Notes under the pieces: generated by a model
What the model was told of the DNA's origin: nothing
What the model saw: the letters and a program-made list of their open reading frames with translations, nothing else
Databases searched by the model: none
NCBI GenBank assembly: GCA_022785125.1
Contig: JALFRA010000007.1
Location: 293,162-357,161, forward strand
Reading direction: 5' to 3'
Origin: Clostridiales bacterium
GTDB lineage: Bacteria; Bacillota; Clostridia; Oscillospirales; Oscillospiraceae
DNA: 64,000 nucleotides
Translations under genes and position numbers: made by a program
Shown: positions 1 to 8,100 of the stretch, piece by piece
Layout: each line of letters begins with the position of its first letter
Position numbering within the stretch: position 1 is the first letter of the stretch

Positions 1-418
1 CATAGCCATACATGATACCCTGGTCCCCGGCAGCCAGTGAACTGTTCCCATTCGGGTGCGCGGAGACACCATTCGGTTGCAAAACCGGCCCCATATGGCC
101 GTTTCCCAAACAGCCATCAACCGCTCCGGCGATATCCGCGCTCTGTTCGTGAACACGCACCTCCACATCAAAATCGCAGGTATAGCCGACCCGCTGCACC
201 GTATCACGAACAATGCTCGGAATATCCGGCAGTTCCTTCGCCGTGATCTCGCCAGCAACGATGATCTTGCCAGCTGTCGCCATGACCTCACAGGCCACAC
301 GGGCGGACGAGTCATGTTCCAGACAGGCATCCAGAACGGCGTCCGCAATGGTATCGCAGAGTTTGTCCGGATGGCCCTCCGTGACAGACTCCGCGGTCAG
401 AATGCATTTATCTTTCAT
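1..418 (-). CDS. metK: S-adenosylmethionine synthetase (MetK), N-terminal part, cut by the window edge
   Basis: The first 139 codons of a MetK-like protein are present. They begin MKDKCILTAESVTEGHPDKL and contain the GHPDK motif (residues 16-20) that binds ATP/methionine, a segment reading VAGEIT, and the AAGDQG motif near residue 131. MetK makes S-adenosylmethionine from ATP and methionine. Between the EQSADIAGAV segment and AAGDQG there are roughly 25 residues more than in usual MetK proteins, so this is a divergent copy. Its start overlaps the upstream DUF3846 gene by 11 bp. Four genes upstream in the same operon lies a cytosine methyltransferase that consumes SAM. The rest of the protein lies beyond position 1. 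Confidence 0.85.
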   Translation of the reverse strand, partial: MKDKCILTAESVTEGHPDKLCDTIADAVLDACLEHDSSARVACEVMATAGKIIVAGEITAKELPDIPSIVRDTVQRVGYTCDFDVEVRVHEQSADIAGAVDGCLGNGHMGPVLQPNGVSAHPNGNSSLAAGDQGIMYGY

Positions 419-788
419 GTTCCGTTTTTCCTTTCTCTTTTTGTGGAATTGCCAAGATCATCTCCCGGCTGTACATCTGCCGATAGTGGTCGATCTGTTC
501 CGTGGTAAGAGATACAAAGTTTTCTTTGCCAAGACCGGCGAGGAAAAATGTGCCGCAGACAATATCGCAGGGTTTTCCGTCCTCCGTGCGCAGGAAACGG
601 TTAGGCGGCAGGCCATTTAGTTTTCCCTCACCGTTAAAGACAACAGCGACAGGGTCCAGAAATGGATATGTGGCGTCGATATCGCCGCCAACCAGCTTTT
701 GCATGGCCTGCAGGTCATCCGGGATCTGCTTTACATAGGGCGGCTTCATTGGCTCCACCACGAGGATGGTGAGGGTGTTATCGCTCAT
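408..788 (-). CDS. DUF3846-type small protein
   Basis: A 126-residue protein starting MSDNTLTILVVEPMKPPYVK. The pattern of a short beta strand, then VEPMKPPYVKQI, then an internal VFNGEGKLNGLPPNR segment fits the DUF3846 family, common on Clostridial mobile elements and of unknown function. An upstream in-frame ATG at 884 would lie far inside the cyclotransferase gene, so the start at 788, with a short overlap, is preferred. It overlaps the cyclotransferase stop by 11 bp and the metK start by 11 bp, so translation is probably coupled. There is no signal peptide or membrane segment. Confidence 0.65.
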   Translation of the reverse strand: MSDNTLTILVVEPMKPPYVKQIPDDLQAMQKLVGGDIDATYPFLDPVAVVFNGEGKLNGLPPNRFLRTEDGKPCDIVCGTFFLAGLGKENFVSLTTEQIDHYRQMYSREMILAIPQKEKGKTEHER

Positions 789-1329
789 CCCGGCCCTTCT
801 TTCTGACAGGCGGCTTTCTGCTGAACAGGTCCTGCTGCTGCATACGCTCAAACAGCCTGTCCTGCCGCACCTCGTCATGCGCATTTTTCAGTGCCGATTC
901 CAGTTCCTTTACCGGCAGGCCGTTCTGACGATAGCCGTCCATGATGCCATCGTAGTAAATCTGCGACGGGATGGCCGGGTCCCTCCACATCTCGCCGGTC
1001 ATAATGTAGGCCATGACAGACAGCTCCCGGCCATCGGCCGCCCGTACCGTGACATCTTCTTTTCCATACAACCGGGGATAGCCTTCATAAAAGTCCAGAG
1101 ATCGTTCGCACTCCGGCGTCAGCTTCCACAGCAGGCCGTGGACCTGGCTGCCGGGCAGCGGCTCAATAGTAGCAACACCGCATTCTGCGCGGTTTCCGCG
1201 AAACAGCAGTTCATAATCTTCCAGCACCACCGGGCCTACTACTTCGGCATCCGGGCAGCGCTGAGCCATTTGCTCCAGATTGATGTTGCTGCCGTAGGCA
1301 AAATACAGTCGTTCCTTTTTCTCAGCCAT
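778..1329 (-). CDS. Gamma-glutamylcyclotransferase/AIG2-like protein
   Basis: A 183-residue protein with the GGCT/AIG2 fold signature. YGSN lies at residues 12-15 near the N-terminus, and the conserved Glu82 sits in DFYEGYP, matching the catalytic glutamate of the family. Known members cyclise gamma-glutamyl (or related) amines to release 5-oxoproline. Two genes upstream in the same operon lies a glutamine-synthetase-fold amidoligase. This pairing is a recognised context in which one enzyme makes and the other rearranges or removes gamma-glutamyl or similar amide linkages. The C-terminal 30 residues are basic (RKPPVRKKGRDER) and may be unstructured. The substrate is unknown. Confidence 0.75.
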   Translation of the reverse strand: MAEKKERLYFAYGSNINLEQMAQRCPDAEVVGPVVLEDYELLFRGNRAECGVATIEPLPGSQVHGLLWKLTPECERSLDFYEGYPRLYGKEDVTVRAADGRELSVMAYIMTGEMWRDPAIPSQIYYDGIMDGYRQNGLPVKELESALKNAHDEVRQDRLFERMQQQDLFSRKPPVRKKGRDER

Positions 1330-1582
1330 CTTCCAGAACCTCCAGCGCGCCGATCTTTGCCAGTTCCGCGAACATGGCCCGTGCCTGCGCCTCCACGCCG
1401 TTATCCGGCAGAATACAGTCCCGGCCCGTCATGCGGATGAAGTTGGCTCTGAGCTGCCAGATGTAGCTTTCTGTGTCCGGAAACTCCGTGGGGTCAAAGG
1501 TACCCAGCCGAAGCCGGTCCATGATCTCCGCGGCGGTACCCTCATAGGTGGTTTCTTCAATGCGTATCTTCAATGGCGTCAC
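1322..1582 (-). CDS. Small hypothetical protein between amidoligase and cyclotransferase
   Basis: An 86-residue, acidic, soluble protein starting MTPLKIRIEETTYEGTAAEI. I do not recognise a named family. It overlaps the amidoligase stop by 4 bp and the cyclotransferase start by 8 bp, so it is probably translated with them. There is no signal peptide, cysteine cluster or membrane helix. Its position makes it a possible partner or substrate carrier for the amidoligase/cyclotransferase pair, but this rests on context only. Confidence 0.6.
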   Translation of the reverse strand: MTPLKIRIEETTYEGTAAEIMDRLRLGTFDPTEFPDTESYIWQLRANFIRMTGRDCILPDNGVEAQARAMFAELAKIGALEVLEDG

Positions 1583-2541
1583 CTCTCAGCTTCTCGATTT
1601 TTCTTCTTTTTTCTGCTGGACTCGTAGCAGTCCTTGTCATAGCGCCATGCCCGGTCACCGTCCAGATTGGCCAGCAGGTGATCGCGGGTATTTTTGAACT
1701 CAGGGCCGTTCAGGCCCAGCCGCACCAGCCACACCCGGAAGGTGAACAGTTCGTTGTCGCTCTGGGTCTTACGCATAACAGTGCTGCGCTGGGCGATGGC
1801 CTGGGCGGACATAGCAAGACACAGATTGATGTATGCGGCGGCCCGTCCTGCATGGAGGGTGGAGTTGAAACAGCGCCACTCCACGGTGCCGCGGTAAAAC
1901 ACGGAGTGCAGATTCAGGGCATAGTATCGCGTCCAGTTATAATGTTCTCTGCTGCTGACATTCCCCTCGTACCAGATGCTCTCCAGCTGCGTCAGGTCCT
2001 TGGTTTCATCGGAGGAGAGCTGCCGAGCCATACGCAGCATGGGTTCCCGCACCTTTTGGCAGTATTGCGTCACCCGGTTCGGATTCACATTCAGCGCCTT
2101 GAACAGAATATCCTCCTTGGAATACATGATCCCAAGGAGGTTTTTCAGACTCTGGCGATTGTGGTTGGATGCATCCACATGAACATGAAGGCCGCAGGAT
2201 GCGTTTACCTTTGCGCCCGCTTTTCTGACCCGGCGAACACATTCCTGAAACTTGGGCAGCTCCGCATAGGTCAACTTGGGCGACACCATTTCCACGGAAT
2301 AATCATTATTGGAGGTATGTTCATATCCGGTATCCGTTTTCTTTTCCAGTCTGAGACTGGAATCGCTCATGAAGCGCCATTCCTTGCCCTCTGTATCCGG
2401 CACATACCAGCTCCCATAGTAGTCGTAGCCCTGGCGCGGTTCCGTGCCAAAGTAATCAGCCAAAGCCTGCGCCGCCTGCTCACGGGTAATCCCCGTCATC
2501 TCCACTTCCACACCGAAACATTGATCTTTGATACCGATCAT
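1579..2541 (-). CDS. Amidoligase family protein (glutamine-synthetase fold, Amidoligase_2-like)
   Basis: A 320-residue protein beginning FGVEVEMTGI after a short leader. The FGVEVE strand, the central NASCGLHVHVDA metal-site segment (around residues 142-153) and the FRGTVEWRCFNSTL segment match the COOH-NH2 amidoligase branch of the glutamine-synthetase fold. Such enzymes are predicted to form amide bonds between acidic groups and amines on peptides, proteins or wall components. The start overlaps the methyltransferase stop by 4 bp. The gamma-glutamylcyclotransferase-like gene two positions downstream is the usual partner. The C-terminus is a lysine-rich tail. The target of ligation is unknown. 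Confidence 0.75.
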   Translation of the reverse strand: MIGIKDQCFGVEVEMTGITREQAAQALADYFGTEPRQGYDYYGSWYVPDTEGKEWRFMSDSSLRLEKKTDTGYEHTSNNDYSVEMVSPKLTYAELPKFQECVRRVRKAGAKVNASCGLHVHVDASNHNRQSLKNLLGIMYSKEDILFKALNVNPNRVTQYCQKVREPMLRMARQLSSDETKDLTQLESIWYEGNVSSREHYNWTRYYALNLHSVFYRGTVEWRCFNSTLHAGRAAAYINLCLAMSAQAIAQRSTVMRKTQSDNELFTFRVWLVRLGLNGPEFKNTRDHLLANLDGDRAWRYDKDCYESSRKKKKNREAER

Positions 2542-3704
2542 GCCGCAGCACCCGCTTTCAGTTCCTCATCCGCTGCCCTGATGCGGCGGCCAATGGCTTC
2601 GATCACATTGACGGTGACGCTGTTGCCCGCCTGCTTATATACCTGAGCATCTGAATTGATGGCGAGGATCTTGTCGATCTGTGCATCTTCAAAGCCCTGC
2701 AGCCGCAGACATTCCCTGGGCATCAGGCGGCGGATGCGGCCACCGCGCTGTACAATACCCTGAATGCAGCTTGTCTCCAGCGTGTGGGCGATATCATGCC
2801 CTACGCGGCCGCGCCGGGTGTTGCTGCCTGCGTAGCCCAGATCCACTGTATCGCCGGGTAGCGCTTCCTTATAGCCTTTTTTCGTGGCTTCTTTGATGAG
2901 CAGCACACCGGAGCGCTCTGCTCTGTGGTTGGAAAGTGTGGTCTGTCCATAGCGCGCTGTGATGCAGCGGGCGTCTTTTGTCTGTCTCGGTTCACCAGCG
3001 CACAGATCCACAAAGGAAGCATGAGCCGGCTGAACCAGGTATAGTCCGGTTTTACCGCCCATGCCGCCTGCGCCTGCAGTCTGGGTGCAGGCTACTCCTT
3101 CTGTGTCGTAGACTCGGGAACCCTGCGGGCCGTTGAGGATCTGTACAAGAGCTTTTCCGTTTGTTCCGAAGACAGGAAGTATTTTTCCGGCGCATCGGGG
3201 ATCAAGATAGCAGATAATGAACACCCTTCGCCGTGATTGAGGGACTCCGAAATGTTTGCTGTTAAGCACTGTCCATTCGACGAAATACCCCAGGTCATTA
3301 AGCGCGGCGAGGATGGCAGAAAACGTCCTGCCGCCGTCATGCGATAACAGTCCCGGAACGTTTTCAAGCAAAAGGTACGAAGGTCGTTTCGCTTGAGCCA
3401 GACGGGCAATCTCAAAGAAGAGAGTGCCTCGGGCATCTTCAAATCCTTTTCGCCTGCCAGCAAGAGAAAACGCCTGGCAGGGGAATCCCCCGCACAGCAG
3501 GTCGAAGTCGGGCAGGTCGCCGGGGTCGATTTCTCTGGCGTCTGGATAGTATCGTTCCTCCTTCCCAATGTCGTGGATCGCGCGGTAGCTGGCGTCGGCA
3601 TACTTGTCGATCTCGCAGTGGCCGACACATTGAAAGCCGCCCGCACGGGTCAGGCCCGCGCGGAATCCGCCGATCCCGGCAAACATGTCAAAAAAGCGTA
3701 TCAG
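2538..3704 (-). CDS. C5 cytosine-specific DNA methyltransferase
   Basis: A Dcm/HhaI-type enzyme that methylates cytosine C5 using SAM. With the start used here, motif I FAGIGGF lies at 8-14, the catalytic PCQ cysteine near 76, ENV at 114-116, QSRRR near 156-160 and GNSV near the C-terminus. The variable target-recognition region (about residues 170-330) is long. I prefer a CTG start at 3704: it overlaps the upstream stop as CTGA and adds the expected IRFFD strand. AGGAGG lies 13 nt before it, whereas ATG 3686 has no ribosome-binding site. No restriction nuclease is visible nearby, so it may be a solitary methyltransferase protecting or regulating the element. Confidence 0.9.
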   Translation of the reverse strand: MIRFFDMFAGIGGFRAGLTRAGGFQCVGHCEIDKYADASYRAIHDIGKEERYYPDAREIDPGDLPDFDLLCGGFPCQAFSLAGRRKGFEDARGTLFFEIARLAQAKRPSYLLLENVPGLLSHDGGRTFSAILAALNDLGYFVEWTVLNSKHFGVPQSRRRVFIICYLDPRCAGKILPVFGTNGKALVQILNGPQGSRVYDTEGVACTQTAGAGGMGGKTGLYLVQPAHASFVDLCAGEPRQTKDARCITARYGQTTLSNHRAERSGVLLIKEATKKGYKEALPGDTVDLGYAGSNTRRGRVGHDIAHTLETSCIQGIVQRGGRIRRLMPRECLRLQGFEDAQIDKILAINSDAQVYKQAGNSVTVNVIEAIGRRIRAADEELKAGAAA

Positions 3705-3997
3705 ATGGTTTCATCTCCCTCCTGCAACGCGCGGAGAAAGCCGAGGACGTCGGCGTCGACATCCCCGGCCTGCTCCGGCTGCGGTTTTTCTGTTACAAAG
3801 GAAACTCCATGAAGTTCTTCCCGGATGATCCCGCGGACAGCGTCCAGCAGCGCCTGCTGATCCATGTACCCGTTTACCATGCTACAGATGGCCTCCGTCC
3901 GCTGCCCGGCAGGGATGGCAGACAGGTGTTTCCATGCAGTCCTCTGGCTGCCCTGGGACATGGAAAACGACAGGTTGAGCCTCCTTTTATCTGCCAT
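3701..3997 (-). CDS. Small ParR-like/ribbon-helix-helix-type hypothetical protein
   Basis: A 98-residue protein starting MADKRRLNLSFSMSQGSQRT. A basic beta-strand-like N-terminus followed by helices with GQRTEAICSMV resembles plasmid centromere-binding (ParR-like) or ribbon-helix-helix proteins. The match is weak and function is not assigned. The start at 3997 follows a GGGAG site; an upstream ATG at 4036 is possible. It lies directly after parB and its stop overlaps the methyltransferase start. This position fits a role in partition or regulation of the element. Confidence 0.55.
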   Translation of the reverse strand: MADKRRLNLSFSMSQGSQRTAWKHLSAIPAGQRTEAICSMVNGYMDQQALLDAVRGIIREELHGVSFVTEKPQPEQAGDVDADVLGFLRALQEGDETI

Positions 3998-4059
3998 GGC
4001 CCACATCTCCCGACATTTGCCCCACAAGCCTTTCATAGCCTTTGGCGTTCAGGGATACG

Positions 4060-4659
4060 TCATCGAGGATAGCCCTGATTGATGGATAGCTCCTTCTTAT
4101 CCAGAGCTTCCTTCACTGCATCCGGGGCATGTTCGTCAATCTGCATGACCTTACCCATGGTGCGCTCGCGCAAGCCAACGGCATCCGCCAGTTCTTTGCG
4201 GGTATTCACTGCAGAAATCGGGTTCGGCAATATTGCCGAACCCGATTTTGCGTCCTCACTTTTCTGATCTCCGCCGCCAGCGGACATATTTGCCCGTGCT
4301 CTGGCTTCGATCTCCGGCTTCAGTTTCAGGGCGATCTTGCCCAGTTCCCATTTCTCCAGATTGCGGCGGCCTTTCTGGGTATCCAGCGCCCATTGCTTGG
4401 CTTCCAACAGGTCCTCAAACGCAAACACCGCCATCATATACGGGATCTGGTGCTTCTCACACAGGCGCTGACGGTTGTGGCCGTCGATGATGACGAGGTC
4501 CTCATTGACAATGACCGGGGAATAGCAGCCGTTTCGCAGGATATCCTGTTCCAGCGCCGAAAGCTGCTCCTCGCTCAAAGGCGGGAGCAGCTCGGCCATC
4601 TCAGGCAGCACGGTGGGAGTCCGCTCTGTGCTGCTGTAGGTGACGCCGGTGTTTTTCAT
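4060..4659 (-). CDS. ParB/Srx-fold DNA-binding protein
   Basis: A 199-residue protein with a ParB N-terminal (ParB/Srx) domain. The segment LSEEQLSALEQDILRNGC is followed by IIDGHNRQRL, where GHNR (60-63) corresponds to the nucleotide-binding GERR-like motif of ParB. A helix-turn-helix-like C-terminal half (NTRKELADAVGLRERTMGK) follows. ParB proteins bind palindromic parS sites for segregation, or act as regulators on mobile elements. The coding sequence itself contains a perfect 34-bp palindrome (4215-4248) whose near copy lies upstream of tnpW. The start overlaps the ssb stop. No ParA is visible in the window. Confidence 0.8.
   Translation of the reverse strand: MKNTGVTYSSTERTPTVLPEMAELLPPLSEEQLSALEQDILRNGCYSPVIVNEDLVIIDGHNRQRLCEKHQIPYMMAVFAFEDLLEAKQWALDTQKGRRNLEKWELGKIALKLKPEIEARARANMSAGGGDQKSEDAKSGSAILPNPISAVNTRKELADAVGLRERTMGKVMQIDEHAPDAVKEALDKKELSINQGYPR
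4215..4248. repeat. Perfect 34-bp palindrome inside parB, copy 1
   Basis: Positions 4215-4248 read identically on both strands: AAATCGGGTTCGG, then CAATATTG at the centre, then the mirror image. A second copy at 16062-16093 matches 28 of 32 central bases. Here the palindrome is translated as KSGSAILPNPIS of the ParB-like protein. A shared palindrome in a ParB gene and next to the recombinase suggests a binding site (parS-like or an operator). That function is inference. Confidence 0.85.
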
Positions 4660-5033
4660 CAGGCAGCCTTTGCCTCATCTGCGGGTAGAGCCTCTGCCTG
4701 GGCGGGGTCCTCAGCTTTGCGGGGAGAGAGGAACTCCACCTCCGTAGCCTTGATCAGGAAGCCGGGCTGGCGCTCCGGCTCATCCTCGAAGGTGATGGTC
4801 TCGAAGTCACCGGAGGCGGACAGCTTGCAGCCCTTCCAGGCAAATTCCGCACAGCGCTCAGCCAGAGGGCCGCGCACCTTGATGGAGATGAAGTCGGTGA
4901 GCTTATTGCCGTCCTTATCCTTGTAGCGGCGGTCAGAGGCGATCCGCAGGATGGCGTAGGGCTTGCCGGTGGACTCGTTCATCTTCAGTTCCACATCGTT
5001 GGTCAGATTTCCGATTGCTACGATTTTCAGCAT
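4659..5033 (-). CDS. ssb: Single-stranded DNA-binding protein, element-borne
   Basis: A 124-residue OB-fold protein starting MLKIVAIGNLTNDVELK, with the typical SSB segments RRYKDKDGNKLTDFISIKV and LSASGDFETITFED. It is shorter than chromosomal SSB and its acidic tail ends DEAKAA rather than the usual interaction tip. Element-encoded SSBs protect single-stranded transfer intermediates. It is the first gene of the overlapping ssb-parB-methyltransferase-amidoligase operon. A GGAG-type site lies just upstream of 5033, and the preceding SLH gene is separated by a strong hairpin. Confidence 0.85.
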   Translation of the reverse strand: MLKIVAIGNLTNDVELKMNESTGKPYAILRIASDRRYKDKDGNKLTDFISIKVRGPLAERCAEFAWKGCKLSASGDFETITFEDEPERQPGFLIKATEVEFLSPRKAEDPAQAEALPADEAKAA

Positions 5034-5075
5034 AGGTCAGTTCTCCTTATTTTTATGATTATTGTTTGGTGGAAA

Positions 5076-5107
5076 CAGCGGGCGGCCCGGTGATGGGCCG
5101 CCCGCTG
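5076..5107 (-). terminator. Hairpin terminator after the SLH surface-protein gene
   Basis: CAGCGGGCGGCCC (5076-5088) pairs perfectly with GGGCCGCCCGCTG (5095-5107). The hairpin is followed in the minus direction by TTTCC. It sits 11 bp beyond the SLH gene stop and before ssb, so it probably ends the SLH transcript; the U-run is short. Confidence 0.6.
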
Positions 5108-5117
5108 CAAACTGGGG

Positions 5118-8100
5118 TTACTTGCTCCAGATCTCGCTTTCGCCCAGAGTGGCGGTATGGGCGTTAGCGGCCTCCATGACCGCGTAATAGGCCCAGTGTC
5201 GCTTGCTCATATCGGAGAAAGTGTTCAGCTTGCGGAGGTTGTCCGCAATATAGTCCGCATCAGCCTCGCGGCCCAGCAGGCGGTTGACGATGGTGACGAC
5301 CTCGGCGCGGTTGATGGTATCGTCGCCCTTGAAGGTGCCGTCGCCATAGCCCACGATCCAGCCGTGGATGGCTGCATCCTTGATATACTGAGCAGCCCAG
5401 TATCCGTCGGAGACATCCTCAAAGTCCTGGTACTGCTCCATGATCTCAGTGTTGCCGTCGCCGTAGGCGTCAAAGAAACGGACAGCCATGGCGGTGAACT
5501 CTGCGCGGGTAATGGGATCATTGGGGCGGTAGGTCTTGTCGGAATAGCCCACAGCGATGCCGTAGCCGGTCAGGTACTTCACATACCCGGAGTACCAGGC
5601 GTTGGCGGGAATATCCTTGAAGTTGGTCTTTGCCGCCGTGGTAATGGCGTCGCCGTTCTTTTCCGCCAGCAGGCGGGCAAAGATAGCGGAAGCCTCGGCG
5701 CGGCTCATGTCACGGGCGGGACCGAAGGTCCCATCCGTGTAGCCATAGATATACACGCCATGGCGCTCAGTCTCGGCAACTTCGGGAACCGTCAGCTTGC
5801 CGTCCTCATCCGTCTTGCCCTGGGCGGTCTGATTCAGGTCGCCCTTGACGATCACCGTCACATCCTCCTGGGGCTTTTTCCTGTTGTCCGTGACGGTCAC
5901 GGTGATGCGGTTGTTCTCATCCATGTCGGTGCCGTCAGGCAGCTTGACCGTGATATTCCCGGTCTTGCCGATGGTAATGTCGGCATCCTTGATGGGACGC
6001 CCGGTCTCGTAGTCCTCCACCTTGACGGTCAGAGTCCAGCGGTCGCCGTCGGCATCCTCCCAGCCGACAGTGGCGCTGCCGTCGCTGTTGGTTTTGCCGG
6101 TAGTGCCGGGGATGGTGATCTGCCCGGCCTTATCGGTGGTGTCCGCACAGTAGTTGGCGTTTTTGTCGGTGACGGCGATGAACATGCCGGGAACAGCGGA
6201 TTTATCCTTTGTCAGCAGGACGGTCACGGTAGTCTGATCGGCGTAATCCAGCAGGCGGCTGTTGGGGAGACGGATGGACAGGGTCTTATCCTTGTTCAGC
6301 GTCACAGTCGCGCCCGCCACAGGATTCGTAGTATCGGTATCGGTGACGATGACCAGGTAGCCGCCCACGACGGCCTCACCCTTGGAATCCGTGGTGGCCT
6401 GGTCGTAGAGCTTTTCAATGGACTCGGTTTCCAGTTTCTCGCCGCAGGTCTCGCATTCCTTATGCTTACTGCCCTCGGAGCTGGTGGTGGGTTCCTTGTC
6501 GATGATCCAGTCGCCGGGCTTATGACCGGCGGCATCGGTGTAGTCGCCCTTGTAGGTGTCGCCGCAGCGGGAACAGGTATAGGTGGTATAGCCCATTTCG
6601 GTGCAGGTGGACGCAGTCACTTCGCCCTTATAGTCGTGGCCCAGCGCGTTTTCAATGACGGCACCGCACTTGGTGCAGAGCTGGGGCTGGGTGCAGGTGG
6701 CAGGGTCGCCGGGAACGTGGCCGTTGGCGGCGTCACCTTCCAGACGGTGATGGCCGCAGCGGACACAGCGGTATTCCATCACGCCCTCGCCGGTGCAGGT
6801 GGCGTTGGTAATAAGTGTCCCCTCATCCCAGCTATGGCCCAGAGGCTCGGTGTAGTCGGTAACGAAGGAGCTGCCGCAGCCCTCGCACAGATGGATGGTG
6901 CGCCCGCCGGTCTCACAGGCGGCGGGGATGGTATGCGCTTCGTAATTATGAGGCGGAGCGGGGGTAATGTCCTCAATGTGGCGCTCACCGCAGTTTTTGC
7001 ACTCCCGGACGGTGTAGCCGGGGCTGGTGCATGTGGCGGCTACGGTGTAGGTCGCAAAGTCATGCTCGCTCTTGGGGGTGGCCGTCACCTTGACTTGGCC
7101 GCAGCGGGAACAGATCTCCAGCAGCTTGCCGTCGGTCTCGCAGGTGGCGTTCCGAACAACAACGCCCTGCCATGTATGGCCCAGGGAGTCCACATAGTCC
7201 CGCTTCTCGATCTTGCCGCACTCGGTGCAGAGGTAGCGGTCATAGCCGAGGGACAGGCAGGTGGCAGGGGTTCTGTCCAGCAAAATGAAGTGGTGATTCT
7301 CGCCGCAGCCCTTGTCAGAGCAGCAGTTTCCGTCGCAGTCCTTATCCTGACAGCCGCAGTCAGGGTCGCCGCAGCCACAGCCGCAGGAGCCATCCTCACT
7401 GGGCTGGGTGTCACGGAGCCAGACATAGGCCACGCCGTTTTCAGTCATATCCACACCGTCATAGGTGTAGGTGATCTCATAGTAGACGGTGTACTGGCCT
7501 TCCTCCGTATAGTTGGGAGCGGAGGTCAGGGTACAGGCGTCGGCGCTGCTGCCATAGCGGATCTGCGTCCGCACACCTGCCTCGGACAGATCGGTGACGG
7601 TGAGGGTATGGGGCTGGCCGTCTACCACGCCGTAATAGTCGGCCACAACGCTCTTGGCGGTGATGTACTCATACTTCTGGTAGTCACAGAGGGTGCAGTG
7701 GTCCACCACGGCAAAGCGGCCGTTGGCAGGCTGGGGCAGAATATCCGTTTCCAGATCGTGCCGCTCCAGGCGGGAGGAGGTCTCATGGTTGGTGCCGTAG
7801 CAGAAACAGCAGTATTCGCCGCCCTTGGTAATGACAGTGTGGTACTTGCTGTCGGCGTACTCGTAGGTCACAGTCTCCGGCAGGTCCTCCATGAACTCGG
7901 CGGCACAGTCGTACAGCCAGTAGACATTTTTCAGATAGCCGTAGTCGCTCTTGCCCATATTGGTATTCAGAGAACCGCAGTTTTCACAGACTGCTTTCGT
8001 CCAATGATAGCCGGTATAATAGGCATCCACACCAGGAGTGCCATCCAGAATGGTCCCCAGCGTTTCACCATCGGCACTCATGCCGTTGGAATACTTGACA

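Noticed and set aside
4215..4248. Palindrome in parB as a transcription terminator
   Set aside because: It lies in the middle of a coding sequence within an operon, has no U-run, and recurs at another site without terminator context.
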